Source: an uncultured Eubacteriaceae bacterium (GTDB lineage Bacteria > Bacillota > Clostridia > Eubacteriales > Eubacteriaceae). Taken from it: DNA of 53,312 nt. Where the stretch lies: contig CALMRA010000099.1 of the NCBI GenBank assembly GCA_937872065.1, positions 1 to 53,312 of the forward strand, read 5' to 3'. The notes beneath the pieces are model-generated. The model worked only from the letters and a program-made list of their open reading frames with translations. It was not told where the DNA came from and made no database searches. The stretch's first letter is position 1, and each line of letters starts with the position of its first letter. This document shows positions 34,149 to 42,941 of this stretch, piece after piece. Both the position numbers and the translations under genes were made by a program.

Positions 34149-35120
34149 TCAGTTTTCAGAGCGCTGTATGAACTCGGCGATTTCTTCCGGTTCGGGCATC
34201 ACGGACAGCGCGCCTTTGCGTCCAGTTATCAGAGAGGCGGCGGCATTTGCATGTTCGAGCATTTCCTTCAGGCTCTGCTCGTCAAAGCTGTTTAATCCCG
34301 TTTCGAGAACAGAATGAATCATGTTCGCGCAGAAGGTATCGCCGGCGCCTGTCGTTTCGACGGTATCCGGATTCAGATACGGTTTTCCGAAGACCCGAAG
34401 CTCTCCGTACAGCGCGATGCTGCCCTGGGGACCGAGTGTTACTGCCGCCAGCGGGATACTATAGATTTTCGTAAATATTTCGATCGCTTCGGGGATCGTT
34501 TCGGCGCCTGTCATGAACAGGATTTCTTCGTCGGAGATTTTGACGATGTCCGCCTGTCTCAGCCCCCAGTCGATCGCCGCTTTCGCGTCGTCAAGACTTT
34601 CCCACAGCGCCGGACGCAGATTCGGGTCGAAGCTGACGAGCAGACCGGCTTCTTTGGCCGTCTTCACGGCCAGCTCGGTCGCGGAACGTACGCCGGGATC
34701 CGTCATGGACAGCGTGCCGAAATGAAAAAGCTTCGCGTCGCGGATCTTATCGAGATCGAGTTCCTCCGGCGTCAGACAGACATCAGCGCCGGGAGAGCGG
34801 TAGAATGAGAATTCCCGGTCGCCGTCGGGCTTTTTATGGACGAATGCGAGGGTAGTCGGGACGCGGTCGTCGTAGACCAGGTTTTCCGTATCGATTCCCA
34901 GACCTGCCACCCGTTCGGAAAGCATATGACCGAACATGTCGTCGCCGACTTTTCCGATAAACGCCGTTTTGTCGCCGAGCTTCGTGAGCATCGCGAGAAC
35001 GTTGCACGGGGCGCCGCCCGGATTTGCTTCGAATACAGGGTTGCCCTGGCTGCTCGTTCCGTTTTCCGTAAAGTCGATTAAAAGTTCGCCTAATGCGGCG
35101 ACATCGGTTTTCATAGTCAT
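34149..35120 (-). CDS. PfkB-family carbohydrate kinase, fructokinase-like
   Basis: The 323-residue protein has the PfkB start (ALGELLIDFT), the first signature near NPGGAPCNVLAML, sugar-binding GKVGDDMFG, and the ATP/anion-hole motif TTGAGDTFCANM with its catalytic Asp. These are closest to fructokinases, which phosphorylate free fructose at O6. It starts at ATG 35120, with GAGGG four bases upstream; a second ATG six bases later is also possible. It is the first gene of a two-gene operon with the M20 peptidase, an unexplained combination. Confidence 0.9.
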   Translation of the reverse strand: MTMKTDVAALGELLIDFTENGTSSQGNPVFEANPGGAPCNVLAMLTKLGDKTAFIGKVGDDMFGHMLSERVAGLGIDTENLVYDDRVPTTLAFVHKKPDGDREFSFYRSPGADVCLTPEELDLDKIRDAKLFHFGTLSMTDPGVRSATELAVKTAKEAGLLVSFDPNLRPALWESLDDAKAAIDWGLRQADIVKISDEEILFMTGAETIPEAIEIFTKIYSIPLAAVTLGPQGSIALYGELRVFGKPYLNPDTVETTGAGDTFCANMIHSVLETGLNSFDEQSLKEMLEHANAAASLITGRKGALSVMPEPEEIAEFIQRSEN

Positions 35121-35282
35121 AAGTCCCTCATTTTCTTTTTTCTATATTTTTTCGCTGTTTTTCCGGCTCAAGCCGGTGTCAGCAGAGATGATTTACGTTT
35201 TCTAATTTTGATTATAATCTCAGCCGGCGTAAATCGAAACATAAATCGGTTAAAACTTGCTTACGGTGTGCAAAAATCTGAA

Positions 35283-35311
35283 TTGTAGCCGGTTTTACAC
35301 AAGGGTACAAT
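35283..35311 (+). promoter_or_regulatory. Promoter of the DUF2284-repeat operon
   Basis: TTGTAG and TACAAT are 17 bases apart, 48 bases before ATG 35360. On the other strand a TATAAT-like hexamer near 35210 may serve the kinase gene. Confidence 0.75.
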
Positions 35312-35359
35312 TATTCTAACGAATAAGGCTTATCAGCAGGATAGCGACGAGGTAGGACA

Positions 35360-37654
35360 ATGGATTTTACACATAAATTCGGAACGGGCCCGATGCCCGT
35401 GTCACGGCTGATCGACGAATATTTCCGACCCGCCAAGGTACGCCGTTCCGGTTCTCAGACAGGTCAGCTCGGAAAGGTCTACTCGAATCCTCCTTTCAGT
35501 TTCAGAGAACAGGATTTTCTCAGTAAATTTAAATATTTATACATTATCGGACGCGAATACGAGATTCCGAGAGAAGACCGTCAGAAGACGATCGGAACGT
35601 CTAATGTTCAGACGTACAAGCGGCAGGCTGAGGAACTGATCAATCTGCAGAGCTGGAACGATCTGATCCGGTTCGAGAAAGCGCATCCGGGTACCCTTGC
35701 GCTGGTTCCGGGGCCGTGTCAGATCTGCGCGAGAACCCACGAGGGCTGCGGCCGGCCGAAAAACGAGCCGTGCCATCATCTGGATCTGATGCGTTTTTCG
35801 ATGGAAGGAATCGGGATCGACGCGGACGCTCTGGCAAAATTCGAGCTGGGGCTGCTGCTCCGGTGGCCGGATGACGGACATCTTCCGCAGAAGCTCAGCG
35901 CAGTCATGGGAATTCTGTCCAACGAGAAAATTCCGATGGATGAGGTTAAATCCTTCTTTCCGGATGCGGAAAAGAATTTTCTGAATTTTAAGGAAAAGGA
36001 AGTACTCGATCCGAATATTCTCTCGCCGGAGATCAAACGGCAGAGCAGCTGGCTCGACAACCAGAAGCGCCAGCGCAGAGAAGTCGAGGACAGAGAAGGA
36101 AAGCGGACAGCGTGGCTCGGCTTCAAGGACAATTCCCTCGATTCAGGGGCATACGTGGCAAATCAGAGCTGGAAGACAGCGGAGGACGAAGCGGAGCTGC
36201 CCTCAGAGCATCTGGCGAACGCGCCGAAACCGGAAACGGAGCTGCCGGCCGAACACATCGGAAAGCAGCTGTCGGAGTCCGGACTCCCCTCCGAACATAT
36301 CAAGGTGAAGTCCAGGGAGCCGGTCGTCGACGAAGAGCCTGAAAGACGGCATGTGGAAGCTGCGCCGGCCGCAGCGGCGGCAGCAGAGCCTGTGCCCGAA
36401 GACAGCGCGGCGGAAGCCCCCGCTGACAGCGAAGAGGACGATTCGAAATATAAATGGCTCGGCTTCAAGCGAAGTCTCGCTGAAGCCAATGAAAATTTCT
36501 ATAACAGACCGATTCCGAAGTTCAATGTGAAGGATGAAGAAGCTGCGGAGGAAGAAGCAGACGCCGAAGTAGTTTTTGACGACGATCTCGGACCTGAAGA
36601 AGGTCCGCAGGATCAGGGCCTTCCGAAATGGAAATCGAATCCGGCGCTGGCGCTCCAGCCCGGAGAAGAAGGCTATGAGGAAAGCGTCGGAGCCGCTTCT
36701 GAACAGGCCGCTCCCGAAACGCCCTTTGACGATGACGTAAATCCGTCCGAGTTTTCCGGTGATTCCGGCCTCCCGAAATGGAAGTCGAATCCGGCGCTGG
36801 CACCCGAACCGGATAATCCGGCGGAGAAGGTGCCCGCATATGCGGCGGAATCCATCGTCGAGTCGGAACGCAAGATGAGCGCTCTTCAGGAACCCGGCAT
36901 GGACAGCAGCGCGGCTGTAAAGCCCGCCTCGAAGCATGCCGATGAGGCGCCTGAGCCGGAGGATACGAAAACAGGCGAATTCGAACGCTTCATCCGCAGT
37001 ATGGATGTCGAAACCCTCAGGAAGATTATCGAAGTCAAGCTGGGAGATAACGGGACGAAAACGACGTCTCAGCCGGATGATGAAGCGATGAAGGCCCGAC
37101 GTCGGGAAGAACAGAAGGCCCAGCTCCAGAGCGCGCTTACCGCAAAGTTTGAGGAACGGCAGCGAATGAAGGCCGAACGGGAACGTGAAGAAGCGGCCCG
37201 TCTGCAGGCGCAGTCAGACCTTGCCGCGGCAGAGGAGCGCAGACAGCAGGAAGCGAAGGACGCGGAACGCGAAAAGATCCGGGCCGAGATTGAAGCCAGA
37301 CTGCTTGAGAAACAGGCTGCCCAGAAGAAGCAGGCTGAGGAAGCCGCACAGCGCGCCAGAGAAGAAGAGGAAGCGAAGCGGAAGGCAGAGGACGAGAAAC
37401 GCATGGCCGAGGAAGAGCGGCGCAGGATCGAGGAAGCGAAGCTTCCCGACGCGTCGACGGTCGAGAATGTTCTCGGCGCAGCATTGTCTATCGCACAGGC
37501 TGTTTCCGGCGGACAGACGGCAGATCAGGCAGATAAGCCCGCGGCCGTTCAGAAGCCGAAAAAAGCTCCTGTCCGTCACAGCTATAAATGGCTCAATTAC
37601 AAATCTGAGCTGAAGGAAGATGACGACAGCGTCACAGACTGGAAGAAGAGATGA
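35360..37654 (+). CDS. Degenerate DUF2284 domain fused to a long repeat-rich, coiled-coil tail
   Basis: Residues about 15-200 of this 764-residue protein follow DUF2284: NPPFSFREQDFLSKFKYLYI stands where family members have the CPP motif, and CQICARTHEGC with PCHH (Cys120, 123, 130, 138) is the second cysteine cluster. The first cluster has lost all its cysteines. The remaining 560 residues are acidic and probably disordered, with recurring short motifs: WLGFK (252, 366; WLNYK at 744), LP-EH (280, 295, 309), GLPKWKSNPALA (420, 470) and FDDD (406, 456). A highly charged Glu/Arg/Lys/Ala coiled coil spans about 575-695. It is cytoplasmic by sequence. Its stop overlaps the isochorismatase start. 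The function is unknown; the motifs suggest a scaffold that binds several copies of a partner. Confidence 0.8.
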   Translation: MDFTHKFGTGPMPVSRLIDEYFRPAKVRRSGSQTGQLGKVYSNPPFSFREQDFLSKFKYLYIIGREYEIPREDRQKTIGTSNVQTYKRQAEELINLQSWNDLIRFEKAHPGTLALVPGPCQICARTHEGCGRPKNEPCHHLDLMRFSMEGIGIDADALAKFELGLLLRWPDDGHLPQKLSAVMGILSNEKIPMDEVKSFFPDAEKNFLNFKEKEVLDPNILSPEIKRQSSWLDNQKRQRREVEDREGKRTAWLGFKDNSLDSGAYVANQSWKTAEDEAELPSEHLANAPKPETELPAEHIGKQLSESGLPSEHIKVKSREPVVDEEPERRHVEAAPAAAAAAEPVPEDSAAEAPADSEEDDSKYKWLGFKRSLAEANENFYNRPIPKFNVKDEEAAEEEADAEVVFDDDLGPEEGPQDQGLPKWKSNPALALQPGEEGYEESVGAASEQAAPETPFDDDVNPSEFSGDSGLPKWKSNPALAPEPDNPAEKVPAYAAESIVESERKMSALQEPGMDSSAAVKPASKHADEAPEPEDTKTGEFERFIRSMDVETLRKIIEVKLGDNGTKTTSQPDDEAMKARRREEQKAQLQSALTAKFEERQRMKAEREREEAARLQAQSDLAAAEERRQQEAKDAEREKIRAEIEARLLEKQAAQKKQAEEAAQRAREEEEAKRKAEDEKRMAEEERRRIEEAKLPDASTVENVLGAALSIAQAVSGGQTADQADKPAAVQKPKKAPVRHSYKWLNYKSELKEDDDSVTDWKKR

Positions 37655-38226
37655 AAGCTCTGATCCTTATCGATTATACGAACGATTTTGTCGCGGACGA
37701 CGGGAAGCTTACCACCGGCGCCGCCGGGCAGGCGATAGACGCCGCCGTTGCGCAGGCTGTCTCGGACGCCTGCACCAGAGGAGACATGATTTTCTCGGTG
37801 AACGATCTGCATCACGCAGGCGAGGCGGGTCATCCGGAAACGAAACTGTTTCCGCCTCACAATATTGAAGGTACGTCCGGCCGCGAGCTGTACGGCATGA
37901 CCGGCGAAGCCTTCGCCATGGCCAGGCAGGTTCGCCCTGAGAAGGCGGTATGGCTGGACAAGCTGCGCTACTCCGCCTTTGCGGGCACGCCTCTCGATAT
38001 CCTGCTGCGTCAGAACGGGATACATGAGATCGAACTGGCGGGTGTCTGTACGGATATCTGTGTTCTGCATACGGCGGTCGACGCCTACGACCTGAATTAC
38101 GACGTTACGGTCAGGCCGGAGCTGACTGCGAGCTTCAGTCCGGAAGGACATCGGTTCGCCCTGGCTCACTTCAGAAATTCGCTGGGATTTAACGTGCCGG
38201 AACCGGAAGAGGCCGATGGGGACTGA
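37651..38226 (+). CDS. Isochorismatase-family cysteine hydrolase
   Basis: The 191-residue enzyme has the family triad: Asp8 (LILIDYTNDF), Lys104 (WLDKLRYSAF) and Cys137 in GVCTDICVLHTA. Such enzymes hydrolyse small amides such as nicotinamide or cleave isochorismate; residues here are closest to nicotinamidase-like hydrolases but the substrate is open. Its ATG overlaps the stop of the DUF2284-repeat gene and its end overlaps the following gene by 11 bases, so all three are coupled. Confidence 0.9.
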   Translation: MKALILIDYTNDFVADDGKLTTGAAGQAIDAAVAQAVSDACTRGDMIFSVNDLHHAGEAGHPETKLFPPHNIEGTSGRELYGMTGEAFAMARQVRPEKAVWLDKLRYSAFAGTPLDILLRQNGIHEIELAGVCTDICVLHTAVDAYDLNYDVTVRPELTASFSPEGHRFALAHFRNSLGFNVPEPEEADGD

Positions 38227-39082
38227 AAAAACGAATGGTATCCCCGGATTTTCGAACGAGCCACCCGGTCTTTCGATGTTCTCGTGGTTCGGTTATTTTC
38301 AGACCGCTCCCGAGCGTTTCAGAATTATCAGAGACGCGGGCTTTGACGGAGTCATGCTCGCCTGGGAGGATGAGGAAGAGCCGGTACGGATCACGAAGGA
38401 ACACCAGACGGAGCTGGCCCGCATGGAGGGGCTGCGAGTCGTCAACGCCCACGCCCCGTTTATCGGATGGAACGATATCTGGAGAAAGAATCCCGCAGAG
38501 AATACGGATTTTCTCAGGAAGATGAAGGAGTGGATACGCGGATGCGGCCGGGAAAATATCCCGGCCTTCGTCGTCCATACCAGCGATATGGATCTCGGGA
38601 CAGGATATTCTGTGGAAAACGGGATTGCCTTTTTCTCCGAGCTGGCGGAGGAAGCCCAGCGCAGCGGCGTCAGACTGGCGGTCGAAAACGTGTCGCGCCA
38701 GTACCTGCTTCGAGCGGTGCTCGACAGGCTTGACGTACCCTCGGTGGGGATGTGCTACGACAGCTCCCACGACTACATGCTGCCCTGCGGACGTGGCAGA
38801 ATCCTGAAGGATTACGGCAGCCGGATCGCGGCGGTCCATCTGTCCGACAACGATCTGTATTACGACAGACACTGGATTCCCGGAGAAGGAAGGATACCCT
38901 TTGAAGAAATCGTTCCCGGGCTCTGCCGAAGCCCGCTTAACGAAATCTCCCTCGAGGTATGCGCCCGGAAGGACGATCCGCGAAGTCCCGAAGCATTCTG
39001 CGGACAGGCCTTTGAGGCCGCGCGCAGGCTTTCGGAAATTTACAGGAACGCGGCGTTATATTGTGAACCTGACACACATTGA
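38216..39082 (+). CDS. Sugar phosphate isomerase/epimerase-like TIM barrel (AP endonuclease family 2)
   Basis: The 288-residue protein has the xylose-isomerase-like barrel: GFDGVMLAWEDE, NAHAPFIGWND, FVVHTSDM, VRLAVENVSRQ, MCYDSSHDYM, AAVHLSDNDLYYDRHWIPGEG, and ISLEVCA, with Glu, Asp and His metal ligands at the expected strand ends. Members isomerise or epimerise sugars or cleave AP sites; the HWIPGEG phrase favours the sugar group. AGAGG lies just before ATG 38216. It is the last gene of the three-gene operon and a terminator follows. Confidence 0.87.
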   Translation: MGTEKTNGIPGFSNEPPGLSMFSWFGYFQTAPERFRIIRDAGFDGVMLAWEDEEEPVRITKEHQTELARMEGLRVVNAHAPFIGWNDIWRKNPAENTDFLRKMKEWIRGCGRENIPAFVVHTSDMDLGTGYSVENGIAFFSELAEEAQRSGVRLAVENVSRQYLLRAVLDRLDVPSVGMCYDSSHDYMLPCGRGRILKDYGSRIAAVHLSDNDLYYDRHWIPGEGRIPFEEIVPGLCRSPLNEISLEVCARKDDPRSPEAFCGQAFEAARRLSEIYRNAALYCEPDTH

Positions 39083-39090
39083 GTCCTCAG

Positions 39091-39122
39091 ACGGCCTCCG
39101 CTTACACGGAAGCCGTTTTTTT
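39091..39122 (+). terminator. Rho-independent terminator
   Basis: ACGGCCTCCG and CGGAAGCCGT (one mismatch) form the stem, then T7. It separates the operon from the cobalamin locus. Confidence 0.88.
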
Positions 39123-39205
39123 AAGGCTCAGAAAATGATATAGTGAAACGAGTATTTTCGGAGCGGACAAGTCGGCAAATCTCTACGCATCCGAAATCGA
39201 ACTTT

Positions 39206-40585
39206 ATGCATGCATTTATGATATCCGGGACCGGTTCAGGTTCCGGCAAAACGACAGTCACCGCCGGCCTGATGAGGGCGCTGGCGGGCCGGCTCTGCGC
39301 GAAGGCGGGACGCGAGATCGTTCCGTTCAAATGCGGACCCGACTATATAGATCCGATGTTTCACCGGTTCGCCTGCGGTTCGCCGTCGGTCAATCTGGAT
39401 ACCGTGCTCCTCGGAGACGACGGAACGCGCAGAGCGTTCAACAACCGGATGGCAGGACGCGGACCCGGGGCCTGCGCGATCGTCGAAGGCGCGATGGGCC
39501 TGTACGACGGCCAGCGGGATACGGGAAAGGGATCGGCGGCGGATACCGCGGTCCTGCTCGATCTCCCGGTTTTTCTGATTATCGACGGCCGCGGGATGAG
39601 TCAGAGCGCGGCCGCTCTTGTGGGCGGCTTCCGGGACTACGATCCCCGGGTACGGATCTCCGGGATCATCGTGAACCGGATCAAAAACGAAAGCCACTAC
39701 AGACTGCTTTCGGAGATTATCGAAACACAGTGCGGGATCCCCTGTGTCGGATGGTTTCCCGAGGATCCGGCGCTCCGGCTCGAATCCCGCCATCTCGGGC
39801 TCATTCCGGCAGAGGAGCTGGAATCGCTGTCGGAGCTTCTCGACCGCGCCGCGGACAGCATCGCGGATCATTTCGATCTCGGAAGGATCCTCGAGCTCAG
39901 CTATATCGACGAGCCCGCGGAAGTTCCGGATCCCTTCGAGGGCTGTGAGGACCGTTACCGCGGGCTGCGTATCGGCGTCGCCCGGGACAAGGCCTTCAAT
40001 TTTTACTATACGGAAAATCTCGAGCTCCTGAAAAAACTCGGGATCGAACTGAAATTTTTCTCTCCGATCGCAGATGCGGCGCCGCCCGAGGTCGACGCGC
40101 TGTGGTTCGGCGGCGGCTATCCAGAGGTCTTCGCGGACAGGCTCGAAGAAAACGTTTCGATGCGGAAGGCGGTACGCGCCGCGCTCGAGGCCGGACTGCC
40201 CTGCTATGCGGAATGCGGCGGGCAGATCTACCTGGCTGAGAAGATCGTGCCGGGAGACGGGAAGCCCCGGGCGGGCGTCGGCTTCCTTCCGGACAGGATC
40301 CGGATGACGGACCGGCTGCAGCGCTTCGGCTACGCGGACCTTGAAATCGGGCTGGAGGGCAGAAGCTTCGGATTTCCCGTTCACGAATTTCATCACAGCG
40401 TCCTTGAGGGCGATGGGGACTACCGCGGCCGTCTGACAAAGGGAACGCGCAGATGGCCCGGGATGCAGGTAAGGAAGAACACCCTTGCGGGCTATCCCCA
40501 TTTTCATTTTTACGCGGCGCCGGACGGCCCCGCGCTACTCAGGGCGATGCTCGACAAGGCCGTTCTCCTGAAGGAGCAGCGATGA
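39206..40585 (+). CDS. cbiA: Cobyrinate a,c-diamide synthase
   Basis: CbiA amidates carboxylates a and c of cobyrinic acid with glutamine and ATP. The product (459 residues from ATG 39206) has the P-loop-like GTGSGSGKTTVTAGL, FKCGPDYIDPMFH, and VEGAMGLYDG in the dethiobiotin-synthetase-like half, and a glutamine amidotransferase half with the nucleophile Cys in PCYAECGGQIYL and HEFHHS. The start is uncertain: the frame is open back to GTG 39143, neither site has a good SD, and 39206 gives the family length. It leads the cbi cluster and overlaps the next gene by four bases. Confidence 0.93.
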   Translation: MHAFMISGTGSGSGKTTVTAGLMRALAGRLCAKAGREIVPFKCGPDYIDPMFHRFACGSPSVNLDTVLLGDDGTRRAFNNRMAGRGPGACAIVEGAMGLYDGQRDTGKGSAADTAVLLDLPVFLIIDGRGMSQSAAALVGGFRDYDPRVRISGIIVNRIKNESHYRLLSEIIETQCGIPCVGWFPEDPALRLESRHLGLIPAEELESLSELLDRAADSIADHFDLGRILELSYIDEPAEVPDPFEGCEDRYRGLRIGVARDKAFNFYYTENLELLKKLGIELKFFSPIADAAPPEVDALWFGGGYPEVFADRLEENVSMRKAVRAALEAGLPCYAECGGQIYLAEKIVPGDGKPRAGVGFLPDRIRMTDRLQRFGYADLEIGLEGRSFGFPVHEFHHSVLEGDGDYRGRLTKGTRRWPGMQVRKNTLAGYPHFHFYAAPDGPALLRAMLDKAVLLKEQR

Positions 40586-41517
40586 AGATCGTAACGGCAG
40601 CCGCGCCGGGCACCTGCGGCGAATATATTCAGGGGATCGTCGGCGGAGAGCCCTGCCTTGTGTCTTCGCCGGTCGATCTGTGGAGCACGGCCAGAGCCTG
40701 GACCACAGAGGGCCCGGGTCTTCGCCTGTGCGGCGAGAAGACGGACCGGGCGCTGAGGATCTTTGCGCAGGACAGAGGACTTGATTTGTCCGGACTCCGC
40801 ATCGAGGTCTCCTCCGAGATCCCGAAGCTCAAGGGCATGGCCAGCAGCACGGCCGATATCTGCGCGGCGGTTTCGGCCGCGGCCGGCTGCTTCGATATTC
40901 GGATCGGTCCGGACGAGCTGGCGTCGGTCTGCACCCGGGTCGAACCCAGCGACAATCTGATGTATCCAGAGCTCAATCTGTTCAGCCACTATACAGGAGA
41001 GATCTTCGACCGCTTCGGCTGTTCGATCTCCGCACGGGTTCTCGCCCTCGATTTCGCGGAGAATGTCTCGACGCTGGAGCTGGGACGGGACGCGGAATTC
41101 CGCAAGACGGAAGAAGCCTTCGCCCCCTGCGCCTCGATGCTCAAGGATGGCGCGCGCCGGGGGGATCTCGATCTGATCGGCCGGGCGTGTACGCTGTCGG
41201 CCAGACTCAATCAGGAGATGCAGTACAAGCCCAGGCTCGAACTCATTATCAGCCTGTGCGAAAGCTTCGGAGGCGCAGGCGTGATGATCGGCCATTCCGG
41301 GAGCATCGTCGGGGTGCTCCACAACGAGGGTTTTGACGAGACCGGATTTCTGACGGCCTTCAGGCGTGAGGTGCCCGCAGGCGAGGCGCCGGACTGGATG
41401 CGCCTTCATCTGATCGCCGGGGGCGTTCGTCACAGTATCGAAGAAATCCCGGAGACCGAAGGATATACAGGCGGATGTGGGAACGGAGCCGCGTATTTAT
41501 GCGGCGGCCGCAGATAA
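40582..41517 (+). CDS. GHMP kinase, L-threonine kinase (PduX)-like
   Basis: The 311-residue protein begins AAPGTCGEYIQG, the PduX-type variant of the GHMP first motif, and has the ATP-binding loop PKLKGMASSTADICAA and a third motif near GGAGVMIGHSGS. PduX makes L-threonine-phosphate, the precursor of the aminopropanol linker of cobalamin. Its place between cbiA and cbiC supports that role. AAGGAG lies before ATG 40582, which overlaps the cbiA stop. Confidence 0.87.
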   Translation: MKIVTAAAPGTCGEYIQGIVGGEPCLVSSPVDLWSTARAWTTEGPGLRLCGEKTDRALRIFAQDRGLDLSGLRIEVSSEIPKLKGMASSTADICAAVSAAAGCFDIRIGPDELASVCTRVEPSDNLMYPELNLFSHYTGEIFDRFGCSISARVLALDFAENVSTLELGRDAEFRKTEEAFAPCASMLKDGARRGDLDLIGRACTLSARLNQEMQYKPRLELIISLCESFGGAGVMIGHSGSIVGVLHNEGFDETGFLTAFRREVPAGEAPDWMRLHLIAGGVRHSIEEIPETEGYTGGCGNGAAYLCGGRR

Positions 41518-41575
41518 GCCCGCAGCCTGTTAAGATAATAATTAAGGTAGATTGAACAAAAACATAGAGAATATA

Positions 41576-42223
41576 ATGGAAAAAATGAACTATATCAACG
41601 ACCCTCAGGCAATCGAACGGGAGAGCTTCCGAATCATCACGGAGGAGCTCGGTGAGAATCTGCCGGCGGAGGAAATACGCGACATCGTTCTGCGGATTAT
41701 CCATACGACTGCGGATTTCGAATATGCGCAGCTTATCGAGTTTAAGAACGACGCGGTAAATGCGGGACTGAAGGCCCTCTCGGAGGGCTCGAAAATCTAC
41801 GCGGATACCTCGATGATCCGAAACGCGGTGAACAGCCGCGCCCTCGGACTCCAGGGCTGCGAGATCGTAAGCTACGTCCACGACGAAGATGTCCGCGAGG
41901 AGGCGAGGGCGCTCGGGATCACCCGATCTGCCGCCGCGATGAAAAAGGCGCTCAACGACGGCGACGTGAAGATCTTCGCGATCGGCAACGCGCCCACCGC
42001 GCTGTACACACTTATCGAACAGATCGAAGCCGGCTCGCCGGCTCCGGAGCTTATCGTCGGAGCGCCCATCGGCTTCGTCGGAGCGGCGGAATCGAAGGCC
42101 GCCCTCGACAGGCTCGATGAAGCCGGCGTGCCGTATATCCGGATCAACGGACGGAAGGGCGGGAGCCCCGTCGCGGCCGCGATCCTCAACGCGATGCTGT
42201 ACAGGCTCGGAAGGGAGTGGTAG
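41576..42223 (+). CDS. cbiC: Cobalt-precorrin-8 methylmutase
   Basis: CbiC moves the C-11 methyl group to C-12, forming cobyrinic acid. The 215-residue product has the family's ESFRIITEEL, HTTADFEYA (the catalytic His) and GNAPTALYTLIE and APIGFVGAAESK segments. Two in-frame ATGs (41576, 41585) and a TTG at 41552 preceded by AAGG are possible starts; I chose 41576 by family length. The 58-base spacer before it could hold a weak internal promoter (TAAGAT). Confidence 0.93.
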   Translation: MEKMNYINDPQAIERESFRIITEELGENLPAEEIRDIVLRIIHTTADFEYAQLIEFKNDAVNAGLKALSEGSKIYADTSMIRNAVNSRALGLQGCEIVSYVHDEDVREEARALGITRSAAAMKKALNDGDVKIFAIGNAPTALYTLIEQIEAGSPAPELIVGAPIGFVGAAESKAALDRLDEAGVPYIRINGRKGGSPVAAAILNAMLYRLGREW

Positions 42224-42224
42224 C

Positions 42225-42941
42225 ATGACGGGAAAACTGACGGGAGTCGGCATCGGTCCCGGCACGCCGGATCTTCTGACGGTACGGGCAGTACGGGCGA
42301 TCCGGGCTGCGAAGACGGTATTCGTGCCGAAGGGCAAAAACGGGAAACCGGGCGTCGCGCTTACAACGGCCGGTGAATATATTCCGGAGACGGCGCAGGT
42401 AATCGAAATGGATTTTCCGATGGTTTCCATCTCGGGAGAGGCGGACAGGCTGGACGAACAGTGGCATGCGAACGCGGATATCGTCAGGGAAGCTCTCCAG
42501 AACGGAGACGGCGTCTTTCTGACGCTGGGCGACCCGATGGTCTATTCGACCTATTCGTACATCATCGATTTTCTGAAGTCTCAGGGAGTCTCGACGGAGA
42601 CGATCCCGGGGATCACGTCCTTCTGCGCGCTGGCGTCAAGGCTGGAGATTCCCCTCACCCAGGGCGAAGAATCACTGGCCATCGTCTCGATGACCCAGCC
42701 TGACGATGTGATCCGCGATATTGTAAAAATGAACAGAAATGTGATCGTCATGAAGGCCTCGGGCCGGAACGAATTCCTCGCGCAGCTTCTCGAGGAGCTC
42801 GGTCTCGAGGAACAGTTCTGCCGCGTCTCGAATATCGGGATGGCGAACGAGACGGTCTCGTCTGATATTGAAGAACTGAAGGGAAGGATCCCGTACTTTT
42901 CGACGATCCTGATCAAAAAAGAATATGAATTCGGAAACTGA
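42225..42941 (+). CDS. cbiL: Cobalt-precorrin-2 / precorrin-2 C20-methyltransferase
   Basis: CbiL adds the C-20 methyl group from S-adenosylmethionine. The 238-residue protein has the tetrapyrrole methylase start GVGIGPGTPDLLTVRAVRAI, GDPMVYSTYSYI and IPGITSFCALASRL. AAGGGAG precedes ATG 42225, one base after the cbiC stop. The end overlaps cbiD by 17 bases. Confidence 0.94.
   Translation: MTGKLTGVGIGPGTPDLLTVRAVRAIRAAKTVFVPKGKNGKPGVALTTAGEYIPETAQVIEMDFPMVSISGEADRLDEQWHANADIVREALQNGDGVFLTLGDPMVYSTYSYIIDFLKSQGVSTETIPGITSFCALASRLEIPLTQGEESLAIVSMTQPDDVIRDIVKMNRNVIVMKASGRNEFLAQLLEELGLEEQFCRVSNIGMANETVSSDIEELKGRIPYFSTILIKKEYEFGN

Noticed and set aside
39083-39205. Cobalamin riboswitch or CsoR operator before cbiA
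   Set aside because: There is no B12-box (AAGTCAG), no CACTGT core and no TAC-C/G tract-GTA palindrome. Only a terminator of the previous operon is seen.
39236-40507. 423-codon open frame on the minus strand
   Set aside because: It is antisense to cbiA, which has clear motifs. Composition and lack of an SD mark it as a shadow.
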